This document shows positions 1 to 13,126 of a stretch of 64,000 nucleotides of DNA, in pieces. Position numbers and translations under genes: made by a program. The stretch comes from Lucifuga dentata (Eukaryota > Chordata > Actinopteri > Ophidiiformes > Bythitidae), in NCBI GenBank assembly GCA_014773175.1, contig VXCM01000977.1, positions 105,327 through 169,326 on the forward strand, given 5' to 3'. Position 1 is the stretch's first letter; every line of letters begins with the position of its first letter. Under the pieces are notes generated by a model, which was not told the origin of the DNA, did not search any database, and saw only the letters and a program-made list of their open reading frames with translations.

Positions 1-1090
1 CTTAAACGCAAAGCACCCACACATACCATGAGAAAAATATCATTACAAATATGATTTGCTAAAGTGCTAACAAACTCACTGTTGGCTCGTTGTCTATTTA
101 TCATACAAAGGATGTCAGTGGAGTAATTTCAGTTTATAGATTCATACAATGTGATATCAGATTTGGCGTTTGTTCATGCTCTCAAATATTGGTTAGCCTA
201 TTCAAGCTATCATAATAATAAAGCAGAAAATAAACAGAGGTGTTAACTCCTTTAAGTAGGCATACACTGAATGATAATTACAGTATGTAACTGAGACAAA
301 GATAAACAATGAGACACTGTAAATTAATTACTAATAACAATGACATTCTCACAGCTACATAAACAGAATAAACTCTGTGATATGTTGCATTTGTAATCGC
401 CTTGCTCATTAATTTTCCCATTCCACAATATTGGACTGCATCCACACTGCTAATGTGTATAATCCCAATTCAAACTCAGCTTTAGTATTTAGTGATATTA
501 CCGCTGATGCACCTAATTAAATATGTGAATCTTTCAGTCACTGTTAGCTCTTCTGGTACCCACGCATACTCACATTTACCCTCCCTCTATGAAATAGAAT
601 TATGGAGTGTAAATAACAAGCATTAAAGAGGGAAGGGTTTATATCCAATCACCTGAGATCTGTGTGGGGCAGTAAGCAAGCGCGCTATGGAATGGACAAA
701 TCTCTGAAATGGGATTTAGCCAGGGTCCATTTTTTAATGCTTAACTGACTTGTGTTTGTAGACCTGCCTCACAAATGACCCCCTCAGATTGATCCGTTAG
801 CAGAGCCAAAATAGAAAGGAGCTGGGGCCTGTTACCCTATTTCAAAATGACATCTTCATTTGTATTGATTTGACAGGAATGCCTGCCAAGAGCTCCATAT
901 ATGCGCTGTCATGCATTCTTAGTTTTGTCCTCAACAGACCTATATTTGGGCATTGAGCACTTTATTGCATGCTTGGCGTACACTTCTCACTGATCAGCAA
1001 TTGGAAAATGGCAGAAACTGATGCAGGAATTTCATCTGTCTTGCCACACAAATGTGCAGCAGTTGCTTTGTTAGTAGATGGCTTATCTCA
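1..1090. other. No gene seen; unique AT-rich sequence
   Basis: I see no coding exon, RNA gene or transposon end here. The part around 740-960 is less simple than its surroundings and holds a Meis/Pbx-like word (tgatttgacag, near 867), so it could be a conserved noncoding element, but nothing in a single sequence can show that. Confidence 0.5.
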
Positions 1091-1091
1091 C

Positions 1092-1100
1092 TCACACACA

Positions 1101-1133
<33 letters not shown>
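1092..1133. repeat. (CA)n microsatellite
   Basis: About 21 CA units, interrupted once by a TA. Confidence 0.95.
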
Positions 1134-1608
1134 GTCAGTTTCAGCTATTCCAGTTAAAAATAGGCTGTCGGTAGCAGTACATGTAGCCTCAGCCTGATTA
1201 AAGCACAAAGGTATTAGGTATAAATTGGAAAAAAAAACAAAAACATTCATTTTTTGCACACTGTAGCCATATTTAAGCTAGGAAAATTGGCTATTATTAG
1301 AAAAAAAAAAAAAAAAGCAGTCTTGGGGGCTAATTTCACCAGGATACTTGCAAGCCAAGTGAAGGCACCATCCATAATGTTAAAGATAATACTAACTGGT
1401 TTGATCATACATAATGTTTGCTATCAACAACTTCATACTGATATAACCTATTTGTAATCAAGCCAACCACAGTAAATCAAATTCATATTAATTAGCAGAG
1501 TGGCTCTTAAATATGAAGCAGCTCATTAACATGCAAATTTTCATTGACTTTTACCTGAGACACCCTTTGCAACAATGCTTTAGTAAAGGAATACTGTGTG
1601 CTAATTAA

Positions 1609-2215
1609 AGGACCATACTGGCCATTTTGCATGTTTGTTCCTAATATATTCAATTTTCATACACGTAACATTACTGACAATCATTTCCCAAAGCATACTA
1701 CTGGAACGGTGAATTTAAAAAATATTTTTCCTACCTTCCAGACTGTTATTGGTTTCAGTTCATTTGGTACGCTGTTAAAATCAAGTTGTTGATACTTGAA
1801 ATGTTCTTGGGATCGTGAACAAGACATGTATTCAGGGTTTTTTTTTTTTTTTTTTNTTTTTTTTTTTTTTTTGTTTTGTTTTTTTTTTGAAATTACATCA
1901 TTTAACGTTTAAGCACAATGAAAAGCATGGAGTCAATGTATGTCTCCACCAGGGAATATAGTCCCAAAAGAAGATCTGCATTTATTGAAAAATTTAAATG
2001 ACCCTGGCTTCATAAGGCTGCTTAACTATTAACAGCAAAACATTGATTGTTAAGATGGGTGTATCGCTTGAATATTTGATTTTGAAAGATTACGACATTT
2101 TGCAAAATATTAGGAAAGCTGCAATTTATCGTTTGGGAAATGGTTGTCAGAAACGTAACATGTATGATAATTGAATATATTAGGCTCAAACATGCAAAAT
2201 GGCTGGTATAAGCCT
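1609..2215 (+). mobile_element. TTAA-flanked miniature inverted-repeat element, copy 1
   Basis: A 607-bp element with terminal inverted repeats. The left end reads aggaccatactggccatttt, and the right end in reverse reads aggcttataccagccatttt followed by gcatg on both sides. TTAA flanks it at 1605-1608 and 2216-2219. It has no coding capacity. TTAA target duplication is used by the Kolobok and piggyBac superfamilies; I cannot choose between them from the ends alone. A long T tract with a single-N join (1856) lies inside. A second full copy is at 17354-18017, with half copies at about 24330-24525 and 43893-44100. Confidence 0.8.
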
Positions 2216-2390
2216 TTAAGACAACAGAAGCTTTACGAATAAACTTTAGGTGTTGAGGTGCTGTATAGTTAGCCTGTAGTTTTATGAATCACCCTCATTA
2301 ACTCTTAAAATGACTTCAGTTGAAATACAAGTGACATAATTTTCAATATGTATTGCTATATGAAGCTAAATGGGCATAATTTAATCTTGT

Positions 2391-2733
2391 TTCAGGAAGG
2401 CAGGGTGGCTTGGTGGTTAGCACTGTCGCCTCAAAACAAGGAGGTCCTGGGTTTGAATTTTACTGGGACATTTCTGTGTGGAATTTGGATGATCTTTCTG
2501 TGTTTGCATGGGTTTTGTCTAGATGCTCCAGTTTCCTCCCAAAGTCAAGGTGAATTGGAAACTCTGAATTGCCCACAGGTGTGAATGTGAGCATGATTAA
2601 GTTTATCTGTCTGTGTGTTACCTTTGTGATAGTTTGGTGATCTGTCCAGGGTGTACTCGCCCCAGTGACTGCTGGGATTGGTTCCAGAGCCCTGCCACCC
2701 TCCACAGGATAAGCGGTTACACAGAATGAATGG
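2391..2733 (+). mobile_element. tRNA-derived SINE (old copy)
   Basis: The head reads ggtggcttggtggttagcac, which is box A-like, with a diverged box B (gggtttgaatttt) about 45 nt later. The body carries the order seen in the fish family: tgtgtggaatttgg, gaattgcccacaggtgtgaa, ctgtccagggtgtactcgcc and a tail of aggataagcggtt plus gaatgaatggata. The same family occurs in reverse at 49434-49775, with a fragment near 18058-18140. No target duplication is clear, and the divergence suggests an old insertion. Confidence 0.85.
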
Positions 2734-3767
2734 ATAGCTTTAAAGTCAGATACTGTTTTGTTGGTGCTGGATTTTATGCAAATTTCAAGGAATCATATGA
2801 AGTCATATTTGCTTCATACTTGATATTGGAAAATTTGCCTTAACTATTAAATAGTTTACTTGTTTCTTGTAGAAGATTTTTTGCAACTACATTACCATAG
2901 CTTTGACTTCAACTTCTGTGTAATTTGGCTTCAGGTTATGTTTATTTCTCAACAACAGGAAAACAGCAGAAAGTTCTTGTTCAAAATCAGGTTTGGGTTT
3001 GGGCATTCCACCATGACTGATGTTAGCTAAAGTAAATCTAATATGGCTGCAAAGCAAATTAAGCAAGTTGTCACTACAAACAGTGGGTAATTCTTGCAGA
3101 TCTGGGTTGCAAAGAGGGTTCACATATTCCTCTGAACCTTGTGTTTAGCATGGCTGGCCATTGTTAGACCTGAATATCATACTTTGTAAGCTGTTTATGA
3201 GATAATCAATCTTAGGTTGCAGTACTGTTATGATCACATTGTAATGGTTTTATGATTTCAGCCAATGATACCTCCAGCAAACCTGGATTCAACAGACACA
3301 TCAGACATGATAATCCCGCCAGGCAAAGTCATCATTATTTCCATTTTAATAGGTATTATTGTCATTGTCAAGGTTACAGCTACAGCTTTGCTAGCTAGCA
3401 TTTTCTGTTTGCGAGGTGTAGATGATGCATATTCTCCCTTCACTGCACATGATTATTAGATTCCTCTATCATATTTATGTTTTTAATCCCCTGCGACAAA
3501 AGTCACCAGAGGGAACATGCACATATAACAAGTCACATCAGCTGCTAACAACTGGTTCCAGTGAGAATCCGCATCATTTTATCCTCAGATATATAGAGCG
3601 TTATGGCTGGAGGCTTTTAGATAAACAGCTTTATGAGTTTGTTTTGACTTTCAGAAAGTAGATATGGCTATTCTGTTATTTCCAAATGGTTGTTAGTGGG
3701 TGCTACATTTTCTGGAAATATAACCATGACTGTCCATAATCCCTTAACTCTGCAAAGTACTTACTTA
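2734..3767. other. No gene seen
   Basis: Unique sequence with only short reading frames, none with a recognisable domain or a convincing start. Confidence 0.5.
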
Positions 3768-3902
3768 ATCCATCCATCCATCCATCCATCCATCCATCCA
3801 TCCATCCAAAACTGCTTATCTTGGGCATTTAAACNATCCATCCATCCATCCATCCATCCATCCATCCATCCATCCAAAACTGCTTATCTTGGGCATTTAA
3901 AC
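3768..3902. repeat. (TCCA)n microsatellite, duplicated across a single-N join
   Basis: A 67-bp block (40 nt of TCCA repeat plus 27 nt of unique sequence ending catttaaac) occurs at 3768-3834 and again exactly at 3836-3902, with an N at 3835 between them. The real genome most likely has one copy; see the finding on single-N joins. Confidence 0.9.
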
Positions 3903-6900
3903 TGACAAACTTAAAGACAAAAATTTTAAATTATCATCCATCTGGAAACCAAAACTCTTATAAATTATTTTCTCTTTTCCTCTTGTTCCATATATGCAAA
4001 ACTATATTTCTATCTTCGTGTGGGGGGGGTAATGGCACTTTGTAAAGATGTTCATGAACCTCAGAATAATAAAATGAGCTGATGAATTATTAATGGTGAA
4101 CCATTAATAATTCATCAGTTGAAAAGACTATAGTAAACTATATTTTGGTTCAGTTTATCTTTCTTTGTAGAAAAGTTTATGTGCTTACTGTTATGAAACC
4201 AGATTATTTTTCTGCCATAAAGTTTTAACTTACCATTTCCTGTATATGCAATTAAATTCCTCCATTTGTCCATATAATTTAATTTGAAACAATAGGGAGA
4301 GAATCTCAGTCAGTGACAGTGAGAAGCTCTTCTCTGTTGCAATATTACAACAATAAACCTGGTCTGTTACATAAGGTCTTGCCTAACACAAGACCTAAAA
4401 CACAATTAAAGGTGATAAAAGGAGGAGAGAAGTGCACAAGACAGCACAGTTCTACCAGGTGGTATGGTATCGCAGCTCAAAATGGATACACAAGGGCAAA
4501 TACCAGACTCAGCTTACAGTTCATTTATTTAACAGTGGTACATTTAAAACCAACAAAATTTAATTCATAAATTACTTTTTTTTGTTTTTTAAATAAGCAT
4601 GGCATGCACTGTGGGACTGTCTTCTTTTTAGTAATTCAGTGAGACATACAAATGTATATGTATATGTAATGTAAGGTTTGCCTTATATCATGCAGAAACA
4701 AAAGTTATAATAGAGCTGCTCACAGTTGTAGATCATGAGTTAATGTCAGACAGGCAGCAGATCAATTATGATCTGATTGATCTTGATTGATTGATCTGGT
4801 TTTGCCTAGCAACTGTGTATTAGTATGGAGTGTACACAGACATTTTATAGATAATGATAGATTGTCAATTTCATGAATCATCAGTTTCAATGAGAAGGAA
4901 CAGTTGTGACAACTTTATTGTTCTTTAAATCTTATAAGTTATATTGTACTCATTAACATGAAAAGATACCTGGATACTATTGCTGCTGTGTTAGATCATC
5001 AGAAGTATAGCTGATATGGTATAAAGTGAGTTTTCATACTGTTGGATGTTGAGCATTTAATATATATGTGGCTGCAAGCCCATGGCAGCTGACAGCCAAA
5101 ACAGCATGTTTGATGAGGTCAATGAAGGTACAAAACAGATGGCAAACTGAGTGTCATGATTCATAGCAGGGAGATTTTAAAGGTATGTGATAAAGATTAT
5201 AATTAAAAGGAGCATAGGCCATTTTCTAATGAGGATGCAAAGGCTAAAAAAATGGAGAATTTATAAAATATAGAAACAAAAAATGTAGGATAAGCACAGA
5301 CCTCCTGGGTCACATAAATGTAAGAAAAAAGTCTAATTTCATTTGAAGCCCAATCAGATGTTTTCTTTTGCATGTATACTATCCAGCAGGTCATCAAAAA
5401 TTTCACTAGCCTCTGGAAACATTTTGTTTCATCAGGCAATGCAATTGCAATCTACAAAGGAACTTTGATCTATCCTGTTACATATTGAAATGAAGATATT
5501 ATCACATTACCATACATACATGACAACTAGCATACATTAATTTTCATTTATTGTTCTGTTTGTTTATCAATTACTGGCACAGCTGCAGTTGGTGGCTGCC
5601 CTATGCCTTTATTCTGTTGGCTGGAAGCCAGAAAAAGAGGGAAAAAGGAGGAAAAAACCCCCAAACAAAACAAAAGCGGTGATGTAAAAGGCATGAAGTG
5701 CTGCAGTGTATATTTAAGAATTTAGATGACTAACAGTGTTCAGTTTTCAGTCACTGGGGTTTGTAAGGAAATTCAAATCAGGCAGCTTTGCCAATGATAT
5801 CCGAAGGGAGGCTTACTCTAAGCTGGTCAATGAGAAAGAGAAAGAGAAGTTAAATCATTGCAGCTTTTATCTATGATAACAATGAGAGAAAACCCCAAAC
5901 ATTGCACCACAGGAAGCACAGGCACTACGCACGTGTGACACATATTGTTTTTAACAAGGCTAAAAACTAAAACAGAAGGAAACCAAACTGTATGAGCCTA
6001 CCACCAATGATGCAACAGACCAGAGAGGGTAGCAGTTAGGTTTAGCTTTTGTTTGCTATATGTATATATATATTTTTTTTCATCCAAGTTTTACTCTACA
6101 TTAGGACCCTGTTCCCCATCGCTGGCAATTAACACTTATCGACGTGGGGTGGGTAGCTTTGCATGTAACACTCTATATGTAGCCAAAAATGGTGCTCACT
6201 ATGTCTTCCTTAACTGCACTTGTTGATTGCTTCCTAATGCTTGGCTGATTGGCTTATATGCTTGAATGGGCGCAGTTCTAAAGCCACTAGTCTAAACGCA
6301 TAAGCCTTTCTCAGTGCTCAATCCTGCTCCCCAATGCTGCAAAATGAAAGCAAAGCTCTTTTCTTTGATGTACGTCTTTGGGCCTTTGATTCTACGTTGA
6401 CTGATTAATTAATGACATTTAAAGCCTTTCACTCATCATCCTGGTAAGCCAAATCACATTTTATAGTGGATTTCTCAGCAGTTCTAGTTTTCGCTCAATA
6501 TTGCCTGTTGGCCAATTTGAGTTCTTCTGTCTGTCTACCTTCTTCCCTCTCTGTCAGAGCCAGGAGTTAAACCACAATGCTTTCAGTTCAATTCTCCCTA
6601 CGGTGTAGCTGCTCCTAAGGCAATAATGGCATGTTGGGATGTCTACATGGCATGCTTTTCCTTGAAAATTGATCTTACTTCAATCTGAATATATCCACAT
6701 CATTGTGAGCCTCCACTTCGACTTTTTTGGAGAGGGTAGCAGTTCTTAAGTGGATGGAGGAGAGTTTCAGTACAGCTCTACTATGTCAAACCTGCCAAGG
6801 AAAGAAGATATGCTCTTGCTGTAACAGAAGTGGCATCCAGTGGGGGGTGACAAGGTGGAGAGGATAGCAGACTGACAGCTGTCATCAATCACTTGCCCCG

Positions 6901-7225
6901 CTAGCCAAATGCGGGTTGACATGAAGGGGCAGATTGGCCAGAACAATTCATAGTGATTCGTATACAGTTTATCGGGCTGTCTTTTTGCCAGTCAGTCTCT
7001 GGTGGAATGCTGCCTGTCACTGATCCACCCACCCATCCATCAATCAATTACTTTTCTGGGGTCAAGCCTGTATGTAGCATGCTTATTTCACAACAATGTT
7101 ATAAAGCTGTGGTGCGGTCATAGTGATATTTCCTAAACTGAACTATATTTCTCCAACAAAGCAAAAATCACAAATAACTGCTGTACATAATCAGGGCTAT
7201 TGGTCATAATTGCATCTTCATGCCC
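3903..7225. other. No gene seen; unique sequence
   Basis: It holds the perfect hairpin at 4079-4118 and short AT-rich simple runs. Nothing resembles an exon with supporting splice signals. Confidence 0.45.
4079..4118. repeat. Perfect 19-bp inverted repeat, 2-nt spacer
   Basis: Left arm ctgatgaattattaatggt at 4079-4097, spacer ga, right arm its exact reverse complement at 4100-4118. It can form a near-loopless hairpin or cruciform. It has no terminator or miRNA context. Confidence 0.95.
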
Positions 7226-7228
7226 TCT

Positions 7229-7400
7229 CTGCACTGCAAAAACAGGAATTCAATAAAGTCTCGAGATCTTGTTTTAAAATGATTCATCCAAATTTTTCTT
7301 ATCCAAGGAATATCTTATCAAACACCATATGTACTAAATCTTAACAGTTTTTTTCCAATTGCTCTTGTTTTGTCTTAGTAAATTATTCGGCCTGTTTTCA
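7229..7400. repeat. Possible end of a fish miniature transposon
   Basis: It begins cactgcaaaaacag and continues with repeated cttgttttaa and cttatc-type words. That resembles an interspersed fish repeat I know of that opens with CACTGCAAAAA. The opposite end is not found nearby, so this may be a truncated copy or a coincidence. Confidence 0.35.
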
Positions 7401-10400
7401 CCTAGAGATGACATAGCTTCAAAGTGAACTGGATGGCTGACACATTAATATCCCAAACATCTACGAGGAAAAACTGTCTGTGAAGGTTAATCTCAGTTTC
7501 TCTTAACAAGCTTGGGGAATTCTACTTCATTTCTCCTCAACAAACTCCCAGAGCTGTTTGGCACTGAATATTTGCCTGCTTTTGACCTTTCGACCCCACA
7601 CCAGATGGAATCGATGAGATTGAAACTAGTTCAGTGGGAAAGAGGTCAGGTGACTATGCTGGCCAAGACATGAGCTCACACAGTTGAGACGACACATTTG
7701 CTCGAAATAAATATAAATAATTGCTGCACAGCAATTATTTACAATTACTTTAAGTTGATTTCACTATCATGCCGCTGTTGGTTGTTGACAAATATGAACA
7801 CAGACACACCAATATTCACCTTTTGGATGAACGGAGAACTGTCTTCAAGCATTTCAGCGAGTTTCTAAAACAAATAATTTTGTTTTGTACTGCTTTAAGA
7901 CTCAGAGATTTTAAAGGACACCACTTCATAATATCATCATAATCATCATCATCATTGAAGCATCACTCAATAAATGTAATTATAGTTTTTGCATTTTTCT
8001 GCTGTGGGAGATTGTACCACTGTCAATGTGCCTTTGAGCAAAACAGATTAAAATGTATTTGTGCCATCAAGTTCTCACGGCTGTGAATGTGTGTAACTTG
8101 TGCCCATTGAACTCACTATGATTAATTAAAGGTTAGAAATTTGACTAATGAAATTCACTTTACAACTTTACTTTTTGAGACAAACTCAAACTTGGAGGAC
8201 TAGATTATTAAGGCAGTTGAAGTGTTGAGGCAGGATAGACTGAGATGGCCAGAAGCTAAATAACACCAGTCCAGGGCTGTGGATAGACAGGAGAAACACA
8301 CAGCTTTGTCTCTGAGGAGTTTCCATTGGTTGAAGCTCAGTGATGCTGAACACTCCAGACAGTTTGAGCTAACTTTCAGCAAATCGTGTTTTCACAGACT
8401 CCATATAGGTAATTCTTCCCTTTCCCAAGATGATATGTATTCATGTTTACAGTCTGGAACAGAGAGCAACAAAATAAATGCATTCAGGGCACCAGAATAT
8501 TGCATGTGAGAAGTTCCAGTGTACTGTATATTAAATGAATGCAAAGTTGCAAAGTAAACATTCATAATTGAACATTTTAATATCATAGAACATTCAGAAG
8601 CATTGAAAACATATTTTAATAATTCATCATATAGTTTAGACCTACTTAACTGTGTGCACTATACAGCACATCAAAGACTCATTCCCCTTTGTCCTCCGTC
8701 TGCACACTTGTTAGCTTTAACCCATACAATAAACAAGCTGTTTTCATCAAGACAGTCACAATGAGACCAACCAGGGGGTTCATAAGATGGTTTTATCAGA
8801 GGATGTGGCTTGTAGGGAATGGACATATGATTTCATGACATTGGTGATACATATTTAATGAAAATGTGACTTATGAAAGGCTGTTACTGAATACAGTATG
8901 CTTCTCCCAGCAGCACAGTTTTCTTAAGGCCCAAGTATCTCTTCCTGTGTTCTTTTGTCTTTTCTATTTCTGATATCTCCCCTTGGCCCTAATGATGAAC
9001 CAATGGGCAGATGTTGACTTTGATGTCAATTATTCACTACTTCCCCATGTCTAAATTGTACATTTGTCAAACAGACAGACACTGAAATGCAAATGTTCCT
9101 ACCTTCTCTTTCTGCTCACTGTGGTTGCTCAACAGGGGTCAAGTTTGTTCAAGATATCTTCAAATATGTGGTTGATTACTTTGCCCTCTTCTCATGCTTA
9201 TGCCCTGAAAAGCCAGACTGATAACTGTAAGCCAACCATTGTGGCTTATCCATAAGCTCAACCGTCCCTACTTAACTCAGATTTACCATACCAGGCAGGT
9301 TTGTTCATGCTGTCAGCAAATGTGAGGATTAGCAGTGTATTGCATGCCTTTATCAAGCCCCACATGGTGAAACAACATCTCATTTGATACTTACTGGAGC
9401 CTGCAATTTATCTCAAGAAGAACGTCAACTTCCTTTTTGCAAGTTGGAAATGTAGATATTGTCATCTCAGTGTAACAAAACATTGAGGTGACAAGCTCTT
9501 TGGGATGTGATCGACCGCAAATATGATTTGAGCGCAGTGGAGCAGTGATGGTGCTTCCTTTGGGATGGGCTTGCATTATGCCAGGGACTGGCTGCTAAAT
9601 CAATAGACCCTGACGCTATTGCTGTCTCCACAAAAAACACATGGGATTCCATGTACCTGTCTCGTCTGAAGGCACTAACCAATCTGTCAAACATGACTTT
9701 GTTTTCCGAATTAAAAATTCTATTGATTTGTATCATCTACTCTCATTTTGAAGTCAACTAGAGGTTTGCAGTGAGAGCTGGTGACCAAATTCTTGTCATT
9801 ATGTGGCATCTGATGTGGATGATGATGGTGATGATGGTGATGTCAAAATAAAGACAACAGCCTCTCTGTAAATGTGCTCTGACTCTACACAAGCATTCAG
9901 CCATGACCAAGATGATCAATTCCCCAAGTGTGTTTGAGCAAAATTTGTTAACATTTTCTATTCAGAATTGATAGAGGATTGTGGTAAAATATCACAGAGC
10001 CACAGTACAACAGCAAAGAATACTTCTTCTTGCACTGGCCCACTTAACACTATTTGTTGTCTTATTAATTTTCTCAGTATAGCTTGTGCTTTTGACAGAA
10101 AAAGACAAAGGACAACCTGATGCTGGCACTAAATAATTTTAGAGGCTATTGTGCTTTAAGGTGTGTATCTCTTGTTCCAGTGGTGTATTAAATTCCAAAT
10201 ATATTCAGCATTTAACAGCTTTATTACATGCTACATCACCCTCACTGGGCCTTTACTCACAGTAACAGGCTGTTTTTTTCTGAATAGTCAAAAAAAAAAA
10301 AAAAAAAAANAAAAAAAAAAAAAAAAAAAAGTTTCAGATAATCACTTTTGAAATAAATAGAAAATATATTCTTGGGTCAAAATCAACAACAAGACATGAT

Positions 10401-11697
10401 ATGGACAACAGTTGTGATCGGATAACACATTAAAGTATGGCTGCAGAACCACAAGGCATAGATCATAATCCTAACTGAAACAGAGGCAATCAAAATTTAG
10501 AACAATGTGTGAGTGGGAGAGCAGATTATACATTGTGACTGTTCTCTACCAGCAGCTGAAATAAAGGAAACAGCGATTAAAACAAGGCAAGAAGAAGAAT
10601 TTCACTGTTATTTTTTTTAAAATTGCACTCACTTCCACCTCCTTTATTCTCCCTTCACTGACAATGAGCTTCTATGATTCAATTTTAAATTCAATCTTAG
10701 CAATTTGAGTTGTGCATCTTCTACATTGTGAGAGGTGTGCATATTTATGTGGTGTGTGTATTTTGTGTGGTGTGTGTGCTTAAGAGAGTCTTCTGCAGTA
10801 TTCCTACCACAGTCTGAGATCATTTTATGTGATCTACAGAGAAAAAAGATTAACTGACATTTTATCTTGATAAAATGCCTTTCCTAGGCACTTCTGACTT
10901 GTATGGAACTTCATGTTTTAGGATGCTGTGTTTACGTGTTTACACAGCTGAATCCTTTGACAGCACCACACAGTATTCTAGGTCAAACTGAAAGTCGCAG
11001 ATGTCTGTACCTCCATCAAAAGTATGACGAGAGGATGATATGTGGAACAATTTTTATGAATTATGAAACTGTTACTAGCAGGTCCGTCCTCATTTCCACT
11101 TTGTAGTTGGCTATGAATGTTTGACCTGCCACTAGGCTGTTTTTGCCTATGTCTGTTATATGTAGAGATTTGCAGGGAATTCATCATTGTGCCCAGTTGT
11201 GGAGCCGAGTCATAAAAATACAGGCAGTGTCTGAAAGCTGTGAATAACGAGTTGTCATTTCTGCTTTTTTTTTTTTTTTTTTTANTTTTTTTTTTTTTTT
11301 TTTAACCGGCAATATCGCCTGTCCTTCATGATGCCATTTTATACAATGAGCAGCTCCACCATGTTTAACGCATCATTTCCTTGTTCACTGTGAGTGGAGA
11401 GCAAAATGAGTGGGGAGTGGGGGAGGGGATTTGGTTTGAATGTCCTTGCCTTTTATTACCTGGCTCTCCTCCTTTCAGCATAACTGCCGAGAATGATGTC
11501 CTGGGTACAACAAATACACAAATGTTCTTGTCATGGTTACACAACTGGCATGAGTCCTTCATATATTCTGTGTTTCCAAAGTGGACTAGTGGGTCTACTT
11601 TGTTTAAAACATTTTGAATCCAAGAATCCAAGAGAAGCATTATATTGCTTTACCAACTCTGCATCAAAACCAAAGCAAATAATCTTCACTTATACTG

Positions 11698-11736
<39 letters not shown>

Positions 11737-13045
11737 NAAAAAAAAGAAACCTCTTCTTTGAAACTTGGCCAACCCCCGTACCATTGCCTATATTTAACAT
11801 TCAGGCATTCTTATCTGCAGTGCACTTATGAATTCTCCATGATCTATGATGTTTCAAACGAGTTCCTTGACTTTAATGAGGCATGACTAACTGGTTTTAC
11901 ATTTCACTTTAATTACAGATTGCTAATATGCAACTGACTCAAACTCTTCATAGCTGGGTAATTTTAATTTTGCCTTCCTAAATTGATTTATTTAAGCTTA
12001 ATGAAAATGTTATCTTTTAAGTGCACCATCATCACTATGGCATCTCATTATGGCTGCGAAGTACACCAAGGGCCTTTTCTGGGAGGAAATAGCTCAAGAA
12101 GAAAGACAGCCATTAATAACAGTAAATATGTCTTTATAATAATAAACATTTCTTTAAATCCTTTCTCTGTAAGTTCACACTCAGAGTGTAGTAGAATAAA
12201 AGTAGTTTACAAATCATTTTCTTCAAACTACAACAATAACCATGTTTATAAGGTATCTTAAAAGATGGAGCTCATACACTGTTATCTTGTTATGCTGTTT
12301 GCTACATTGTGATAGGTTATGCAGTATGTGTTGACATTCACACCTACAGAAATGCATACAGTAAGCCAAATCCATAGATCCTTAACTGCCCTGAATGCTT
12401 TGTTTTGATTAGTCTTTTACACCTGTAACACGCAAGTCTTTGGCCAGAATTCATGTTTGCAGTCCATGGGTGCTGGCCTGATACAGCTGACCTATCAGAC
12501 AAAGCAAGCTTTTCATGAGAGGGAACTTAAAGAGACAATACCTAAAATGGCCTGTTTTCATTCAGCATGCACAGCCATGCTAACAAGAGGGAGGGCGGGC
12601 AAAATTGGATCAGTGTGCTTTTTGCACATTAAAGCATTAAAAAGGTTTGAAAATAGATCCCTAAATTAAAATAAGAACATAGAAATCTACAACTGTTCAT
12701 ATGTATGCTCCTCTCTGATCACATGGTGTCATCTGCAATAAACTATTTTTTTCTAAATTATTTAAATGATTGACTGCAATTTTTCGATTTCTGATTTTAA
12801 CTTGACTGTCCATAATAATGGATTATTTACTGTATTTTTTTGGACCTAAATAAGTAAATAAATCAATCAATAAATAAGATACTTTAAAGGCCACTCTAAA
12901 TAACAATATTGGCATATTTTTAAAAATCCATATGAGATGAACAATAGCAATGGGGCAGGAAGGGCTGGGGCAGGGAGAAAACGAGAATGGAAAGAAACGG
13001 AAATGATTTAAGAGGCGCTGGATTATTTACCCAATATTATCATAT
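7401..13045. other. No gene seen; unique sequence with simple repeats
   Basis: It contains short CAT/GAT simple runs (7930-7965, 9818-9843), an A tract with a single-N join (10291-10330), a T tract (11265-11303, N at 11285) and an A tract (11701-11745, N at 11737). The minus-strand frame near 9467-9736 is open for 89 codons but shows no domain. Confidence 0.45.
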
Positions 13046-13126
13046 GTGTATTATTAACATGATATCGATATTTCATTTTTTAAATATCACGGTTATCGTC
13101 AATACCGGTATATCACAACATCCCTA
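13046..13126. mobile_element. Possible hAT element end fragment
   Basis: The stretch ends ataccggtatatcacaacat followed by cccta. The reverse (tagggatgttgtgatataccg) has the form of hAT ends in fish, and the gatatcgatatt-type words before it fit. I could not find a matching left end. Confidence 0.35.

Noticed and set aside
3768..3875. CRISPR-like or satellite array of regularly spaced repeats
   Set aside because: It is a TCCA microsatellite duplicated by an assembly join; vertebrate DNA has no CRISPR arrays.
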